This document shows, in pieces, positions 21,314 to 30,805 of a stretch of DNA of 64,000 nt. This DNA is from CAIQPS01 sp963721365. Lineage in GTDB: Bacteria > Actinomycetota > Thermoleophilia > RBG-16-64-13. The translations under genes were made by a program, and so were the position numbers. How positions within the stretch are numbered: position 1 is the stretch's first letter; each line of letters opens with the position of its first letter. Where the stretch lies: the NCBI GenBank assembly GCA_963721365.1, contig CAVRJE010000023.1, positions 1 to 64,000 of the forward strand. The letters are read 5' to 3'. The notes beneath the pieces were generated by a model, which worked only from the letters and a program-made list of their open reading frames with translations, was not told where the DNA came from and made no database searches.

Positions 21314-23749
21314 ATGAAAGCGCCCTTGTCCTGGCTCAAAGAGTTCGTGCCCATAGAGGTGGAGGTCGACGAGATCGCTTCCCGCCTGGCCCTGACCGGC
21401 ACCGAGGTGGAGCGGGTGGCCCGGGTCGGAATAGCGGGCGGAGCGAATCTTGAGCATTTCGTCGTCGGCAAAGTCCTCGAGTGCCGCCGCCATCCCGATG
21501 CCGACAAGTTGTCGGTGTGTCTGGTCGACGCCGGCGAGGCGTCGCCGCGCACTATCGTGTGCGGGGCCCCGAACGTGGCGGCAGGACAGACGGTGGCGGT
21601 GGTCCTTCCCGGTGGTGTGATGCCGGACGGCACCCGCATCCGCGAGGCGAAGCTGCGGGGCGTCGTATCTTCAGGCATGATCATGTCCGAAGCCGAGATC
21701 GGCCTGGCGGCCAAGAGCCCCGGGACTATGGTGCTGCCCCAGGAGTGGGTGGCAGGACGGCTTCTGAGCGAGTATTTCCCCATCTCCGACCAGGTGCTCG
21801 AAGTGGAGGTGACCCCCAACAGGCCCGACTGCCTTTCGGTGCGCGGCTTGGCCCGGGAGATCGCAGCCATCACCCAAGCGCCGTTCGATGAAGACCTCGA
21901 GTTCCGGCATCCCTGGGGCGACCGGACCGTCGATCGCGACATATCCATCGAGGTGCGCGATCCCGACCTGTGCCCCCGCTATGCTGCGCGTGTGATCCGG
22001 GGCGTCAAGGTGGGCGAATCGCCCCTCTGGCTCAAGGCTCAGCTCGCTCACGCGGGCATGAGACCCATCAGCAACGTCGTGGACGTCACCAACTACGTGC
22101 TCTGGACGCTTGGGCAACCCCTCCACGCCTTCGACCTGCGGACTATCCGCGGGAAACAGATCATCGTCCGGAGAGCGGCGCCGGGGGAGACTATCGTCAC
22201 GCTCGACGGCGAGCTCAGGACGTTGACCGAGGACATGCTGGTCATCGCCGACGCCGAGAGGGCTTCGGTGATCGCAGGCATCATGGGCGGTCTCGATAGC
22301 GAGATCACCGACGCCACCACCGACATACTCCTCGAGGGCGCGAACTTCTCCGGCCCCTCGATCATGCGTACCTCCGGGGCCCTGGGGTTGCGTTCCGAGG
22401 CATCGACTCGCTACGAGAAGGGGCTCGACCCGGAGATGATCCCGCTCGCTCTCGACATGGCCTGCAAGCTGTTCGTGGAGTTGTGCGGGGGAGAGGTGTC
22501 GGTGGCTACCATCGACGTGCGCACGGAACCGCGTCCGCAGACCGTCTTGAAGCTGCGCCCCGAGCGGGTGGCCGGGGTCCTGGGCACCGACGTCCCCGCC
22601 GGTGAGATCGCGGGGATCCTCGCCCGGCTGGGATGCTTCGTCGGCGCGGAGGGTCCCGATCTGCTCGTCGATATTCCGAGCTTCCGCGCTGATCTGATCC
22701 GGGAGATCGATCTCATCGAAGAGGTGGCCAGGGTTTACGGCCTCGACCGTATCCCGTCGACGTTGCCCCCAAGGCGGGTGGGGAGAGGCGGCCTCGACCG
22801 GGCTCAGACTGCCAGGAGGCTCGTTGAGGATCTGCTCGTAGGGGCGGGCCTCACCCAGGTGATCAACTACAGTTTCGGCGACGACAAATGGCCGGAAGTC
22901 CTCCGCCTGGGGGTGGATGACCGGCGTCGGGAGATGGTGCGCGTTGCCAACCCTCTGAGCCTGGATCAGGCTTTCATGCGGACGACGCTGCTGCCGGGGT
23001 TGCTCGAGACCGCCCGCAAGAACGCCTCGGTCCGTGAGGAGCGGGTGCGCATCTTCGAAATCGGGAAAGTCTTCCTGCCGTCGGGGTCTCCGCTGCCGGC
23101 CGAACCCACCCGCGCGGGGATCCTGATTGCCGGGCGCTGGGATGAGGACTCCTGGCTGCGTTCAGGTGCCGCAGTGGACTACTTCCTGGCAAAGGGCCTG
23201 GTGGAGCGGATCTCGGCCGGGCTGCATGCCTCGCTCGTCTTCAGCCGTCCCACCGTGGAGGCCGCCAACAACGAGTCCTTTCTCCATCCGGGAAAGAGCG
23301 CGTCCGTCGCCACCGCCGGCGGCCATATCGTCGGCTGGATCGGGGAGGTGCACCCGCTGGTCCTGCAGGCATACGATCTGAAGGGGCCGGCAGTGGCTGC
23401 CGAACTCGACCTCGGGCCGATCGTGGCGGCTTCGACCGACGTTCTCATGTTCCGCGACCTGCTGGCTTTCCCTGTGGTGGAGCAGGATTTCGCCCTGGTC
23501 GTCGGCGCCGCGGTGCCGGCGGCAGCGGTGGTCGCGTCGCTACGCGCCGCCGGTGGCGAGTTGTTGGAAGACATCAGGGTGTTCGACGTGTATGAAGGGG
23601 CCCAGGTGGCGGAGGGCAAGAAGAGCTTGGCTCTTCGCCTCAGCTTCCGCGCCGCCGACCGGACCCTCAGCGAGGACGAGGTGAACGGGCTGCGCCGGGA
23701 GATGCTGGAGAAGATCTCGGTCGAATTGGGAGCCGAACTCCGAGCCTAG
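21314..23749 (+). CDS. pheT: Phenylalanyl-tRNA synthetase beta subunit
   Basis: The 811-residue protein has the complete PheT layout: N-terminal tRNA-binding domain (EHFVVGKVLECRRHPDADKL near 51-70), B3/4 editing domain (HAGMRPISNVVDVTNYVLW, ASTRYEKGLDPEM), B5 domain (LRPERVAGVLGTDVP), a catalytic-like core (RDLLAFPVVEQDFALVV) and the C-terminal ferredoxin-fold anticodon-binding domain (SLALRLSFRAADRTLSEDEV). It forms an alpha2-beta2 synthetase with PheS. Intact, unlike its neighbour pheS. Confidence 0.95.
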   Translation: MKAPLSWLKEFVPIEVEVDEIASRLALTGTEVERVARVGIAGGANLEHFVVGKVLECRRHPDADKLSVCLVDAGEASPRTIVCGAPNVAAGQTVAVVLPGGVMPDGTRIREAKLRGVVSSGMIMSEAEIGLAAKSPGTMVLPQEWVAGRLLSEYFPISDQVLEVEVTPNRPDCLSVRGLAREIAAITQAPFDEDLEFRHPWGDRTVDRDISIEVRDPDLCPRYAARVIRGVKVGESPLWLKAQLAHAGMRPISNVVDVTNYVLWTLGQPLHAFDLRTIRGKQIIVRRAAPGETIVTLDGELRTLTEDMLVIADAERASVIAGIMGGLDSEITDATTDILLEGANFSGPSIMRTSGALGLRSEASTRYEKGLDPEMIPLALDMACKLFVELCGGEVSVATIDVRTEPRPQTVLKLRPERVAGVLGTDVPAGEIAGILARLGCFVGAEGPDLLVDIPSFRADLIREIDLIEEVARVYGLDRIPSTLPPRRVGRGGLDRAQTARRLVEDLLVGAGLTQVINYSFGDDKWPEVLRLGVDDRRREMVRVANPLSLDQAFMRTTLLPGLLETARKNASVREERVRIFEIGKVFLPSGSPLPAEPTRAGILIAGRWDEDSWLRSGAAVDYFLAKGLVERISAGLHASLVFSRPTVEAANNESFLHPGKSASVATAGGHIVGWIGEVHPLVLQAYDLKGPAVAAELDLGPIVAASTDVLMFRDLLAFPVVEQDFALVVGAAVPAAAVVASLRAAGGELLEDIRVFDVYEGAQVAEGKKSLALRLSFRAADRTLSEDEVNGLRREMLEKISVELGAELRA

Positions 23750-23799
23750 GCCACCCAAGGCGGCGCCTCGCCGGCACACAGCGGCCGTGATGCTGCGTC

Positions 23800-23833
23800 T
23801 TGCATGACTTTGCACGGATGTGTATATTCACAC
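23800..23833 (+). promoter_or_regulatory. Arginine operon promoter overlapped by an ARG-box-like palindrome
   Basis: TTGCAT (23800-23805) and TATATT (23823-23828) are spaced by 17 bases. The AT-rich near-palindrome TGTGTATATTCACACA (about 23819-23834) covers the -10 box. ArgR operators are AT-rich palindromes of about 18 bases placed over biosynthetic promoters, and argR lies in this operon. Confidence 0.55.
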
Positions 23834-23864
23834 ACTCGTGGGGCAACATCCGAAAGGTACGAGC

Positions 23865-24879
23865 GTGATCACTGCGAGCATCGTCGGGGCGACCGGGTAC
23901 ACGGGCGCCGTACTGACCGACATATTGGCGGAGCATCCCGAGGTCCGACTCGGCGCCCTCACCTCTAAGACCTACGCCGGATCACGCGTAGAGGGTGTCT
24001 TTCCTCACTTGCGGGTGCAGGGCAGTTACGCCGCCTATTCAGCCGAGGCCGCCGGTGAGGCCGACGTGGCCTTCGTGTGCTATCCGCACGGTGAGGCGTA
24101 TGCAGTGGTGGCCGAACTCGTGGACCAGCGGTTGCCGGGTGGTCGATCTGAGCGCGGACTACCGGCTGAAGGACCCCGCCGGGTACGAGCGCTGGTACGG
24201 CTTTACCCATCCGCGCCCCGATCTGGTCGCCGAGGCGGTGTTCGGCCTCCCGGAGGTCTACCGGGAAGCCATCGCTGCGGCACGCATCGTCGCGAACCCC
24301 GGTTGCTACCCTACCAGCATGATCCTCGGACTGTTGCCGGTGGCGAGCGATATCGACCAGGGCGGCGTCATAGTGGATTCCAAGTCCGGCGTGTCGGGCG
24401 CGGGCCGCACGCCGTCGGACAAGACCCACTTCTGCGCGGTGGACGAGAACTTCCGCGCATACAGCGAGATCGGTCACCGGCACACTGCCGAGATGGTCCA
24501 GGAACTGGCTGCTGCGGCCGGCGCTCCTCTTGCTGTTTCGTTCACTCCTCACCTGCTGCCGGTGGACAGGGGCATCCTCAGCACGATGTACTTCCGGCCG
24601 CGCAACGGCCTGGCGGGGACCGACTCCTGGCTGGAGCGATTCCGGGCGTTCTACAACAACGAGCCATTCGTGGAAGTGAGCGACCAGGTTCCCGGCCTGG
24701 CAGAGGTGGCCCGCACGAACTTCTGCCGGCTCACCGTCCGGGAGGATAGCGAGGCCGGCCTGGTGAAGATATTCAGCGTCATAGACAACCTGGTGAAAGG
24801 CGCGTCGGGACAGGCGGTGCAGAACATGAACATAATGTTCGGGTTTGCCGAAGACGCGGGTCTGAGGAGGCGAGTATGA
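23865..24879 (+). CDS. argC: N-acetyl-gamma-glutamyl-phosphate reductase, one frameshift
   Basis: ArgC catalyses the third step of arginine synthesis, NADPH-dependent reduction of N-acetylglutamyl phosphate. The N-terminal Rossmann fold starts ITASIVGATGYTGAVLTDIL. After an extra base near 24138 the frame continues with VVDLSADYRLKD, the active-site ANPGCYPTSMILGL (catalytic Cys) and the C-terminal VKGASGQAVQNMNIMFG. The GTG start follows GAAAGG. Repaired length is about 338 residues, normal for the family. The stop overlaps the argJ start (ATGA). First gene of argCJBRGH. Confidence 0.92.
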
Positions 24880-26184
24880 GCGGTACCGGCGGTCCCGACC
24901 ATCCGGTCGTGGTGGCGCCCCTGCAGTCGCGGTTCGTCGCGCTACCCGGCTGGACCCGGCTGGAAGAACCAGGCCGGCGCCTCCCCGGGGGCGACGTACC
25001 CGGCGGGCTTCGTGGCCGGAGGGGTGGTGGTCGGCCTCAAGGACAGCGGACGGCCCGACATGGGCGTGCTGGCCGTCGCTCCTGAATGGCGGGAGGCCGC
25101 GTCCTCGGCAGCGGTCTTCACGACGAACGCGTTTGCCGCCGCTCCCATCGTGGTGAATCGCAACGAGACCGACCTTGGGCGCCTTCTTGCCGTGGTCATG
25201 AGCAGCGGCAACGCCAATGCGTGCACGGGGGAACCGGGGCTGCGGGTGGCTAGGGCCATGCAGACGGCGTGCGCGGAGACGCTCGGTCTGCCCGCGGCCA
25301 ACGTCGCCGTGGGCTCCACGGGGATCATCGGAGTGCAGCTCGACCCGGTCTTCATGGCTGCGGGCTCCCGCAAGGCGGCCGGCGCCGTCAGGCCCGGCGG
25401 CGGCCCCGACTTTGACCACGCGATCATGACCACGGACCGCTTCCCGAAGATGTGCGCCCTCGAGGTCTCCCTTCCCGAGGGGACCGTGCGCTTGGGGGTC
25501 TGCGCCAAAGGCGCCGGGATGATCTCGCCCGCCATGGCGACCATGCTCTGTGTGGTGACGACGGACGCGGTCGTCACGGCTGCCGAGATGCAGGCGCTTC
25601 TGGGCAAGGCGATCGACAGATCGTTCAACAGGGTGACCGTCGACGGGGAGATGAGCACCAACGACACCGTCCTGTTCATCGCCAGCGGGGCCTCGCAGGT
25701 ACGCCCGGGCGAAGAGGGGTTGCGCCTCCTGGGTGGAGCTCTTGACGCCATGCTTCTGCGCATAGCTCTGATGATGGTCGCCGACGGCGAAGGCGCGACG
25801 AAGATCGTGCGGCTCGCGGTCTTCGGGGCCGAAGACGATGCTCAGGCGCGCAAGGTGGCCCGAGCCGTCGCCAACTCGCCGCTTGTGAAGACATGCATGC
25901 ATGGGGGCGACCCCAACTGGGGAAGGGTCATAAGCTCCGCCGGCGCGGCCATGGCCGGGCGCTTTCTCCCCAGGGCCCGCCTTCATCTCTGCGACGTGCT
26001 CGTCGTCGAGGGGGGCGCGGCGGCCGAGGTCTCCGAAGTAGATCATGAGAGCATGGCCGCCGGCATGAAGTTGCCGGAGATCGACATCGCCCTCGATCTG
26101 GGGCTGGGCGCAGGGGCTGCCGAGCTGTTCTTCGCCGACATGGGCCACGAGTACATAACCATCAACGCCGAGTACCACACCTAG
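24876..26184 (+). CDS. argJ: Bifunctional ornithine acetyltransferase / N-acetylglutamate synthase, frameshift near start
   Basis: ArgJ recycles the acetyl group between N-acetylornithine and glutamate. The body YPAGFVAGGVVVGLKDSGRP, MSSGNANACTGEPGL, CAKGAGMISPAMATMLCVVT (autocleavage A-T site before the nucleophilic Thr), SFNRVTVDGEMSTNDTVLF and the C-terminal EYITINAEYHT are complete. The start ATG overlaps the argC stop and follows GAGGAGG, but it is one frame off from the body, so an extra base lies between about 24950 and 25000. A GTG at 25012 would otherwise be needed, which would lose the conserved beginning. argB follows closely. Confidence 0.92.
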
Positions 26185-26189
26185 GACCC

Positions 26190-27092
26190 GTGATGCGCGA
26201 GGTATACCGCAAACGAGTGGAGACCCTTCTCGAGTCGCTGCCGTATATACGGATGTTCAGCGGCACGACGATGGTCATCAAGTACGGCGGCGCCGCCATG
26301 AGCTCCGCCGATCTCAAGGACGAGTTCGCTACCGACATCGCCTTGCTGCGCTATGTCGGGATCAAGCCCATCATCGTCCACGGCGGCGGCAACGAGATCA
26401 GCAGCTACATGAAGCGGCTCGATATGCCCGTCAAGTTCGTTGAAGGCCTGCGCGTGACCGACGCGGCTGCGATGGAAGTGGCCAAGATGGTCCTCGTGGG
26501 CAAGGTCAACAAGGAGATCGTCAGTCTCATCAACAGCAAAGGAGCCGCCGCGGTGGGCCTGTGCGGCGACGACGGTTCGCTCCTGAAGGCCCAGCCGCTG
26601 GTGAAGCGGCGCGCCGACGGGACCGTGATCGACCTGGGGCTGGTGGGCGAGATCACCGAGGTCAATACCCAATTGCTGGGTCTCCTGGAGGCGGACTACG
26701 TGCCGGTCGTCGCGTCGGTGGGGACGGGAGCGGCGGGGGAGAGCTACAACATCAACGCGGACACGGTGGCCGGCGCCTTGGCGGCCGCGCTGAAGGCGGA
26801 GAAGGTCATCTTCCTCACGGACGTCAGCGGGCTGCACAGCGACCTCGAGGACGACTCCACGCTTATCTCCGAGTGCACGGCCCGCGACCTCGTCGACCTG
26901 ATGGAGACCGGCAAGGTCTCCAAAGGCATGATCCCCAAGCTGGAGGCGGTGCTGACCAGTCTGCGGGCCGGGGTGGGTGCCGCCCATATCATCGACGGCC
27001 GCATTGCGCACTCGGTGCTGCTCGAGGTCATGACCGACGACGCCGGGCTGGGCACGAAGATCGTCTCCGGCGGCGATCTGAGTTGGGTCTAG
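26190..27092 (+). CDS. argB: Acetylglutamate kinase
   Basis: The 300-residue amino-acid kinase phosphorylates N-acetylglutamate, the second and usually feedback-controlled step of the pathway. Motifs: MVIKYGGAAM near 28, KPIIVHGGGNEI near 60-71, the YNINADTVAGALAAALKAEK segment near 185 and KGMIPKLEAVLTSLRAGVGA near 245. The N-terminal helix YRKRVETLLESLPYIRMFSG is of the type found in arginine-inhibited hexameric enzymes. ATG follows argJ by a few bases; argR begins directly after its stop. Confidence 0.95.
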   Translation: MMREVYRKRVETLLESLPYIRMFSGTTMVIKYGGAAMSSADLKDEFATDIALLRYVGIKPIIVHGGGNEISSYMKRLDMPVKFVEGLRVTDAAAMEVAKMVLVGKVNKEIVSLINSKGAAAVGLCGDDGSLLKAQPLVKRRADGTVIDLGLVGEITEVNTQLLGLLEADYVPVVASVGTGAAGESYNINADTVAGALAAALKAEKVIFLTDVSGLHSDLEDDSTLISECTARDLVDLMETGKVSKGMIPKLEAVLTSLRAGVGAAHIIDGRIAHSVLLEVMTDDAGLGTKIVSGGDLSWV

Positions 27093-27093
27093 G

Positions 27094-27552
27094 ATGAACA
27101 AGCGGCAAAGGCAACAACTGCTGAGGAAAGTGCTTAAGGAGCGCTCGGTGGCGAGCCAACGCGAACTGGTCGACGAACTGGCGGCGGCCGGGTGTCCGGT
27201 CACGCAGGCCACCATCAGCCGCGATCTGCGCGAGTTGGGCCTGCAAAAGGGCCGGGACGCGGTGGGGCGCATCCGCTACGTCTTCGTCCCCGCCTCGGAG
27301 GAACGCCCCGACCCCCCGACGGCCTGTTCACGCATGCTCAAGGAGTTCGGGCGCGGCATCCAGGTAGCCCAGAACCTGCTGGTCGTCCGCTGCGACCCGG
27401 GAGCCGCTCCCGGCATCGGCCGGGTCATCGACGAACTGGATCACGAAGCGATCCTCGGGTGCGTGGCAGGTGACGACACCCTGATCCTCGTGACCAAAGA
27501 CTCACAGTCGGCAGAAGCCGTCTGCGCGTATCTAGAACAACTGGGAGGCTGA
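27094..27552 (+). CDS. argR: Arginine repressor ArgR
   Basis: The 152-residue regulator has the N-terminal winged helix ArgR domain (QRELVDELAAAGCPVTQATI SRDLRELGL in consecutive segments) and the C-terminal oligomerisation and arginine-binding domain (IGRVIDELDHEAILGCVAGD DTLILVT). With arginine bound, hexamers repress arg genes; the palindrome over the argC promoter is a candidate site, which would make the operon autoregulated. The gene sits inside the operon between argB and argG. Confidence 0.93.
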   Translation: MNKRQRQQLLRKVLKERSVASQRELVDELAAAGCPVTQATISRDLRELGLQKGRDAVGRIRYVFVPASEERPDPPTACSRMLKEFGRGIQVAQNLLVVRCDPGAAPGIGRVIDELDHEAILGCVAGDDTLILVTKDSQSAEAVCAYLEQLGG

Positions 27553-27557
27553 AACTG

Positions 27558-28760
27558 ATGGACAAGGAACGGTGCGTGCTCGCCTATTCAGGTGGTCTGG
27601 ACACCTCGGCGCTCATCCCCTACATGAAGGAGAAGTTCGGCTACGAGATCATCTGCGCCCTGGTGGACGTCGGACGGATGAAGGACCTCGAGAGCCTGCG
27701 CGTGCGGGCTCTCACGGCGGGTGCGGCCGACTCGGTGGTGATCGACGCGAAAGAGGAATTCGTCACCGACTTCGCCTATCCGGCGCTCAAGGCCAACGCG
27801 CTCTATGAAGGCAAGTACCCGCTCCACTCGGCGCTGTCCCGGCCGCTCATCTCGAAGAAGATGGTGGAGTTGGCGCACGAGCGCGGGGCTAAGTTCATCG
27901 CTCACGGCTGTACCGCCAAGGGGAACGACCAGGTGCGGATAGACGTCTCGATCCGGTGCCTCGACCCGTCCATCACCGTGCTCGGCCCCGCTCGCGAGTG
28001 GGGGATGACCCGGCCGGAACTCATGGACTACCTGGCCGAGCGGGGCATCGAGCTGCCGCTGACCAAGAAGAACCCGTACTCCATCGACGAGAACCTGTGG
28101 GGCCGGGCCATCGAGTGCGGTGAGCTCGAGGATCCCTGGGCCGCGGCTCCTGACGACGCCTACCAGTTCACCGTCCATCCCAAAGATGCTCCCGACGAGC
28201 CCCTCGAGGTGATCGTGAGCTTTGAGGGGGGCATCCCCATCGCCATCGACGGGAAAGCGATGGGGCCGGTGGAGCTGGTGGAGACGCTTGACAAGATCGG
28301 TGGCTCGCATGGCTTCGGCCGCATCGATATGGTCGAGAACCGACTGGTGGGCATCAAGAGTAGGGAGACCTACGAGGTGGCCGGCTCGCTCTCGCTGATC
28401 ATGGCCCATCGGGAACTGGAGGATCTGACCCTCACGCGCGAGCTGCAGCACTTCAAGACGGGCATCGACCAGCGGCTGACCGAGCTCATCTACGAAGGTC
28501 TGTGGTTCAGCCCCCTCGCGAACGCTCTCCGGGCCTTCATCGACGAGACGCAGCAGTACGTGTCGGGGGACGTCCGCCTTCGGTACTTCAAAGGATCGTG
28601 CCAACCGGTCGGGCGGCGCTCTCCGAACTCGCTCTACATAGCCGGGCTCGCCACCTATGGAGCCGGCGACACCTTCACCCACGAATCCGCCAAAGGCTTC
28701 ATCCAGTTGTGGGGACTCCCGGTCGAGGTCTGGGCCCGCAAGCGCCAGGGTCTGATTTGA
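27558..28760 (+). CDS. argG: Argininosuccinate synthase
   Basis: ArgG joins citrulline and aspartate with ATP. The N-terminal PP-loop is VLAYSGGLDTSALIPYMKE, followed by FIAHGCTAKGNDQVRID near 114-130 and the C-terminal SSN-type KGSCQPVGRRSPNSLY. The length of 400 residues is normal. ATG lies 3 bases after the argR stop with GGGAGG upstream. Its TGA overlaps the TTG start of argH. Confidence 0.95.
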   Translation: MDKERCVLAYSGGLDTSALIPYMKEKFGYEIICALVDVGRMKDLESLRVRALTAGAADSVVIDAKEEFVTDFAYPALKANALYEGKYPLHSALSRPLISKKMVELAHERGAKFIAHGCTAKGNDQVRIDVSIRCLDPSITVLGPAREWGMTRPELMDYLAERGIELPLTKKNPYSIDENLWGRAIECGELEDPWAAAPDDAYQFTVHPKDAPDEPLEVIVSFEGGIPIAIDGKAMGPVELVETLDKIGGSHGFGRIDMVENRLVGIKSRETYEVAGSLSLIMAHRELEDLTLTRELQHFKTGIDQRLTELIYEGLWFSPLANALRAFIDETQQYVSGDVRLRYFKGSCQPVGRRSPNSLYIAGLATYGAGDTFTHESAKGFIQLWGLPVEVWARKRQGLI

Positions 28761-30190
28761 GCGAGGGGCCGACAGGCGGGGGCGTGCCCGGCGCACCGGG
28801 CGGCGGCACCGACAAGCCGTGGGGCGGCAGGTTCTCAGCCGGCCAGGACCCGCTGTTCGAACGTCTGAACGCCTCCATTCCGTTCGATCATGTACTCGCG
28901 CCCTTCGATATCGAGGGGTCGCGGGCCCATGCCCGTATGTTGGGCGCTATCGGGGTGTTGACCACCGAGGAGCGCGATACGATCCTTGCCGGGCTCGCGG
29001 CGATCGCCGGCGAGGTGGAGCGGGGCACCTTCAGCTGGTCGCTCCAGGACGAAGACGTCCACATGGCCATCGAACGGCGGCTGATCGAGCTCGTGGGGCC
29101 GGTGGGCGGGAAGGTCCACACGGGACGGAGCAGGAACGACCAGGTGGCGCTGGACCTCCAGCTCTATCTGCGGCGCGCCGTCTCCGGCCACCAGGCCCTG
29201 ATCCTCCGGCTGATGTCCGCACTCCTATCCCAGGCGGAGACGCACGAGGATGTCATCTTCCCAGGCTACACGCACCTGCAGCGTGCCCAGCCGGTCGTTC
29301 TGGCTCACCATTTCCTGGCCTACTTCTTTGCGCTGCAGCGGGACTGGGAACGCTTTGCCGGGTGGGTCGGCACCTCGTGGATGCCGCTCGGCGCCGGGGC
29401 GCTGGCGGGTGCGAACTACGCGCTCGACCGTGCCATGGTCGCCGCCGAACTGGGATTCGCGCAGGTGTCTCCAAACGCCATGGACGCCGTAGCTGCTCGG
29501 GACACGGCCTTCGCCTACCTGTCGATCTCGGCGAACTGTGCTCTTACCCTGTCCCGTCTGGCCGAGGAGTTGGTGCTCTGGAGCACGCAGGAGTTCGGAC
29601 TGGCGGCACTGCCGGAATCCTGGACCTCGGGATCGAGCATCATGCCTCAGAAGCGCAATCCGGACGGGGCAGAGCTGGTCAGGGCCAAGGCATCCGGCTT
29701 CCTTGCCCGGTTGCAGGGCCTGGGTGGGCTGCTCAAGGGCCTTCCTCTCGCGTACAACAAGGATCTCCAGGAGGACAAGCTCTACGTCTTCGGGACCAAG
29801 GAAGAGCTCGACCTCTGCCTGCAGGCCATGACGGCCATGGTGGAGGGGCTGACCATCGACCGGAAGCGGGCGCGTGAAGCCGCTGAAGGCGGCTACGCCG
29901 CCGCCACCGACGTGGCCGACTATCTCGTTGCCAAGGGGCTTCCGTTCCGGGACGCCCACCGGGTAGCCGGGAGGCTGGTGGCCCTGCTGTCCGCCGACGG
30001 AAGGCCGCTGGCGGGTGCGGGCCTCGACGAACTGCGAAGCATCAGTCCGCTGTTTGACGAGGATTACTACCCGGTGGTGGATCTGGAACGGGTTGTTGGA
30101 GCCAAGGTATCGCCGGGGGGAACAGCGCCTGCGCGAGTGGCGGAGCAGTTGGCGCTCGCCCGGGCGGTACTGGACCGGCTCTCGCAGTAG
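28757..30190 (+). CDS. argH: Argininosuccinate lyase
   Basis: ArgH splits argininosuccinate to arginine and fumarate, the last step of the pathway. Motifs: DKPWGGRFSAGQDPLFE near 19, DEDVHMAIERRL, HTGRSRNDQVALDLQLYLRR, THLQRAQPV and the family signature GSSIMPQKRNPDGAEL near 296. The frame is open well upstream, but the TTG overlapping the argG stop (TTGA) is the natural coupled start; a GTG at 28784 is possible. A short Gly/Pro-rich leader precedes the conserved start. Last gene of the arg operon; argD and argF are not in it. Confidence 0.93.
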   Translation: MSEGPTGGGVPGAPGGGTDKPWGGRFSAGQDPLFERLNASIPFDHVLAPFDIEGSRAHARMLGAIGVLTTEERDTILAGLAAIAGEVERGTFSWSLQDEDVHMAIERRLIELVGPVGGKVHTGRSRNDQVALDLQLYLRRAVSGHQALILRLMSALLSQAETHEDVIFPGYTHLQRAQPVVLAHHFLAYFFALQRDWERFAGWVGTSWMPLGAGALAGANYALDRAMVAAELGFAQVSPNAMDAVAARDTAFAYLSISANCALTLSRLAEELVLWSTQEFGLAALPESWTSGSSIMPQKRNPDGAELVRAKASGFLARLQGLGGLLKGLPLAYNKDLQEDKLYVFGTKEELDLCLQAMTAMVEGLTIDRKRAREAAEGGYAAATDVADYLVAKGLPFRDAHRVAGRLVALLSADGRPLAGAGLDELRSISPLFDEDYYPVVDLERVVGAKVSPGGTAPARVAEQLALARAVLDRLSQ

Positions 30191-30220
30191 AGCGGCGCGC
30201 CGGCGCTGCTAAGATGACGC

Positions 30221-30805
30221 ATGGCTTCCGTGCATCACGACCTGGCCGGGGAGGGCGGCATGCCCCGCGGCACCTTACTGGGCGCAGACTTCTTCGCCCG
30301 CCCCTCGGACGAGGTGGCCCCAGACCTCATAGGCAAGATCCTGTGGTCGCCGCAGCGGGGCGGGGGCAGACTCACTGAAGTCGAGGCGTACCTGCCGGTC
30401 GAGGACCCGGCCTCACATTCCGCGCCGGGACCGACGAAACGCAACGCCGCCATGTTCGGGCCGCCCGGCACTATCTACGTCTTTCTTAGCTACGGCGTGC
30501 ACTACTTGTTCAACATCGTGTGCGACCGGCCGGAGATCGGGTCCGCGGTGCTCATCCGGGCCTTTGAGCCTTTCTGCGGACCGGGCCGCGTGGGAAGAGC
30601 GCTGGGCATCCATCCTGCGTTGAACGGCCTTCCGCTTGGGAAGGCCTCGGGTCTGTTTGTCCTGGACGACGGGACAAGGCCGGAGGTGGGCGTCACGACG
30701 AGGATCGGTATCTCGCGAGGCGACACGCTCCCGCTCCGGTATTATTCGCTCGACAGTGGGTGCGTGACCAGACGGTCGGCTACAAGGGGAGGACCGTGCA
30801 CATGA
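30221..30805 (+). CDS. mpg: 3-methyladenine DNA glycosylase (AAG/Mpg family)
   Basis: The alkylpurine-DNA-glycosylase fold is seen from FFARPSDEVAPDLIGKIL through RLTEVEAYLPVEDPASHSAP (catalytic Glu in EVEAY), KRNAAMFGPPGTIYVFLSYG, HYLFNIVC and the late RIGISRGDTLPLRYY. It excises 3-methyladenine and related lesions and acts monofunctionally in base excision repair. The start may be the listed ATG or the in-frame ATG at 30260, nearer to the conserved region; neither has a strong ribosome site. Its stop overlaps the start of the next gene (ATGA). Confidence 0.88.
   Translation: MASVHHDLAGEGGMPRGTLLGADFFARPSDEVAPDLIGKILWSPQRGGGRLTEVEAYLPVEDPASHSAPGPTKRNAAMFGPPGTIYVFLSYGVHYLFNIVCDRPEIGSAVLIRAFEPFCGPGRVGRALGIHPALNGLPLGKASGLFVLDDGTRPEVGVTTRIGISRGDTLPLRYYSLDSGCVTRRSATRGGPCT

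Noticed and set aside
23965..26178. A 737-residue minus-strand frame antisense to argC and argJ
   Set aside because: High-GC DNA opens long antisense frames; the plus strand carries complete enzyme motifs and the antisense product has no domain.
30221..30805. A possible frameshift at the end of mpg
   Set aside because: The present frame ends in a natural ATGA overlap with the next gene, so no correction is needed.
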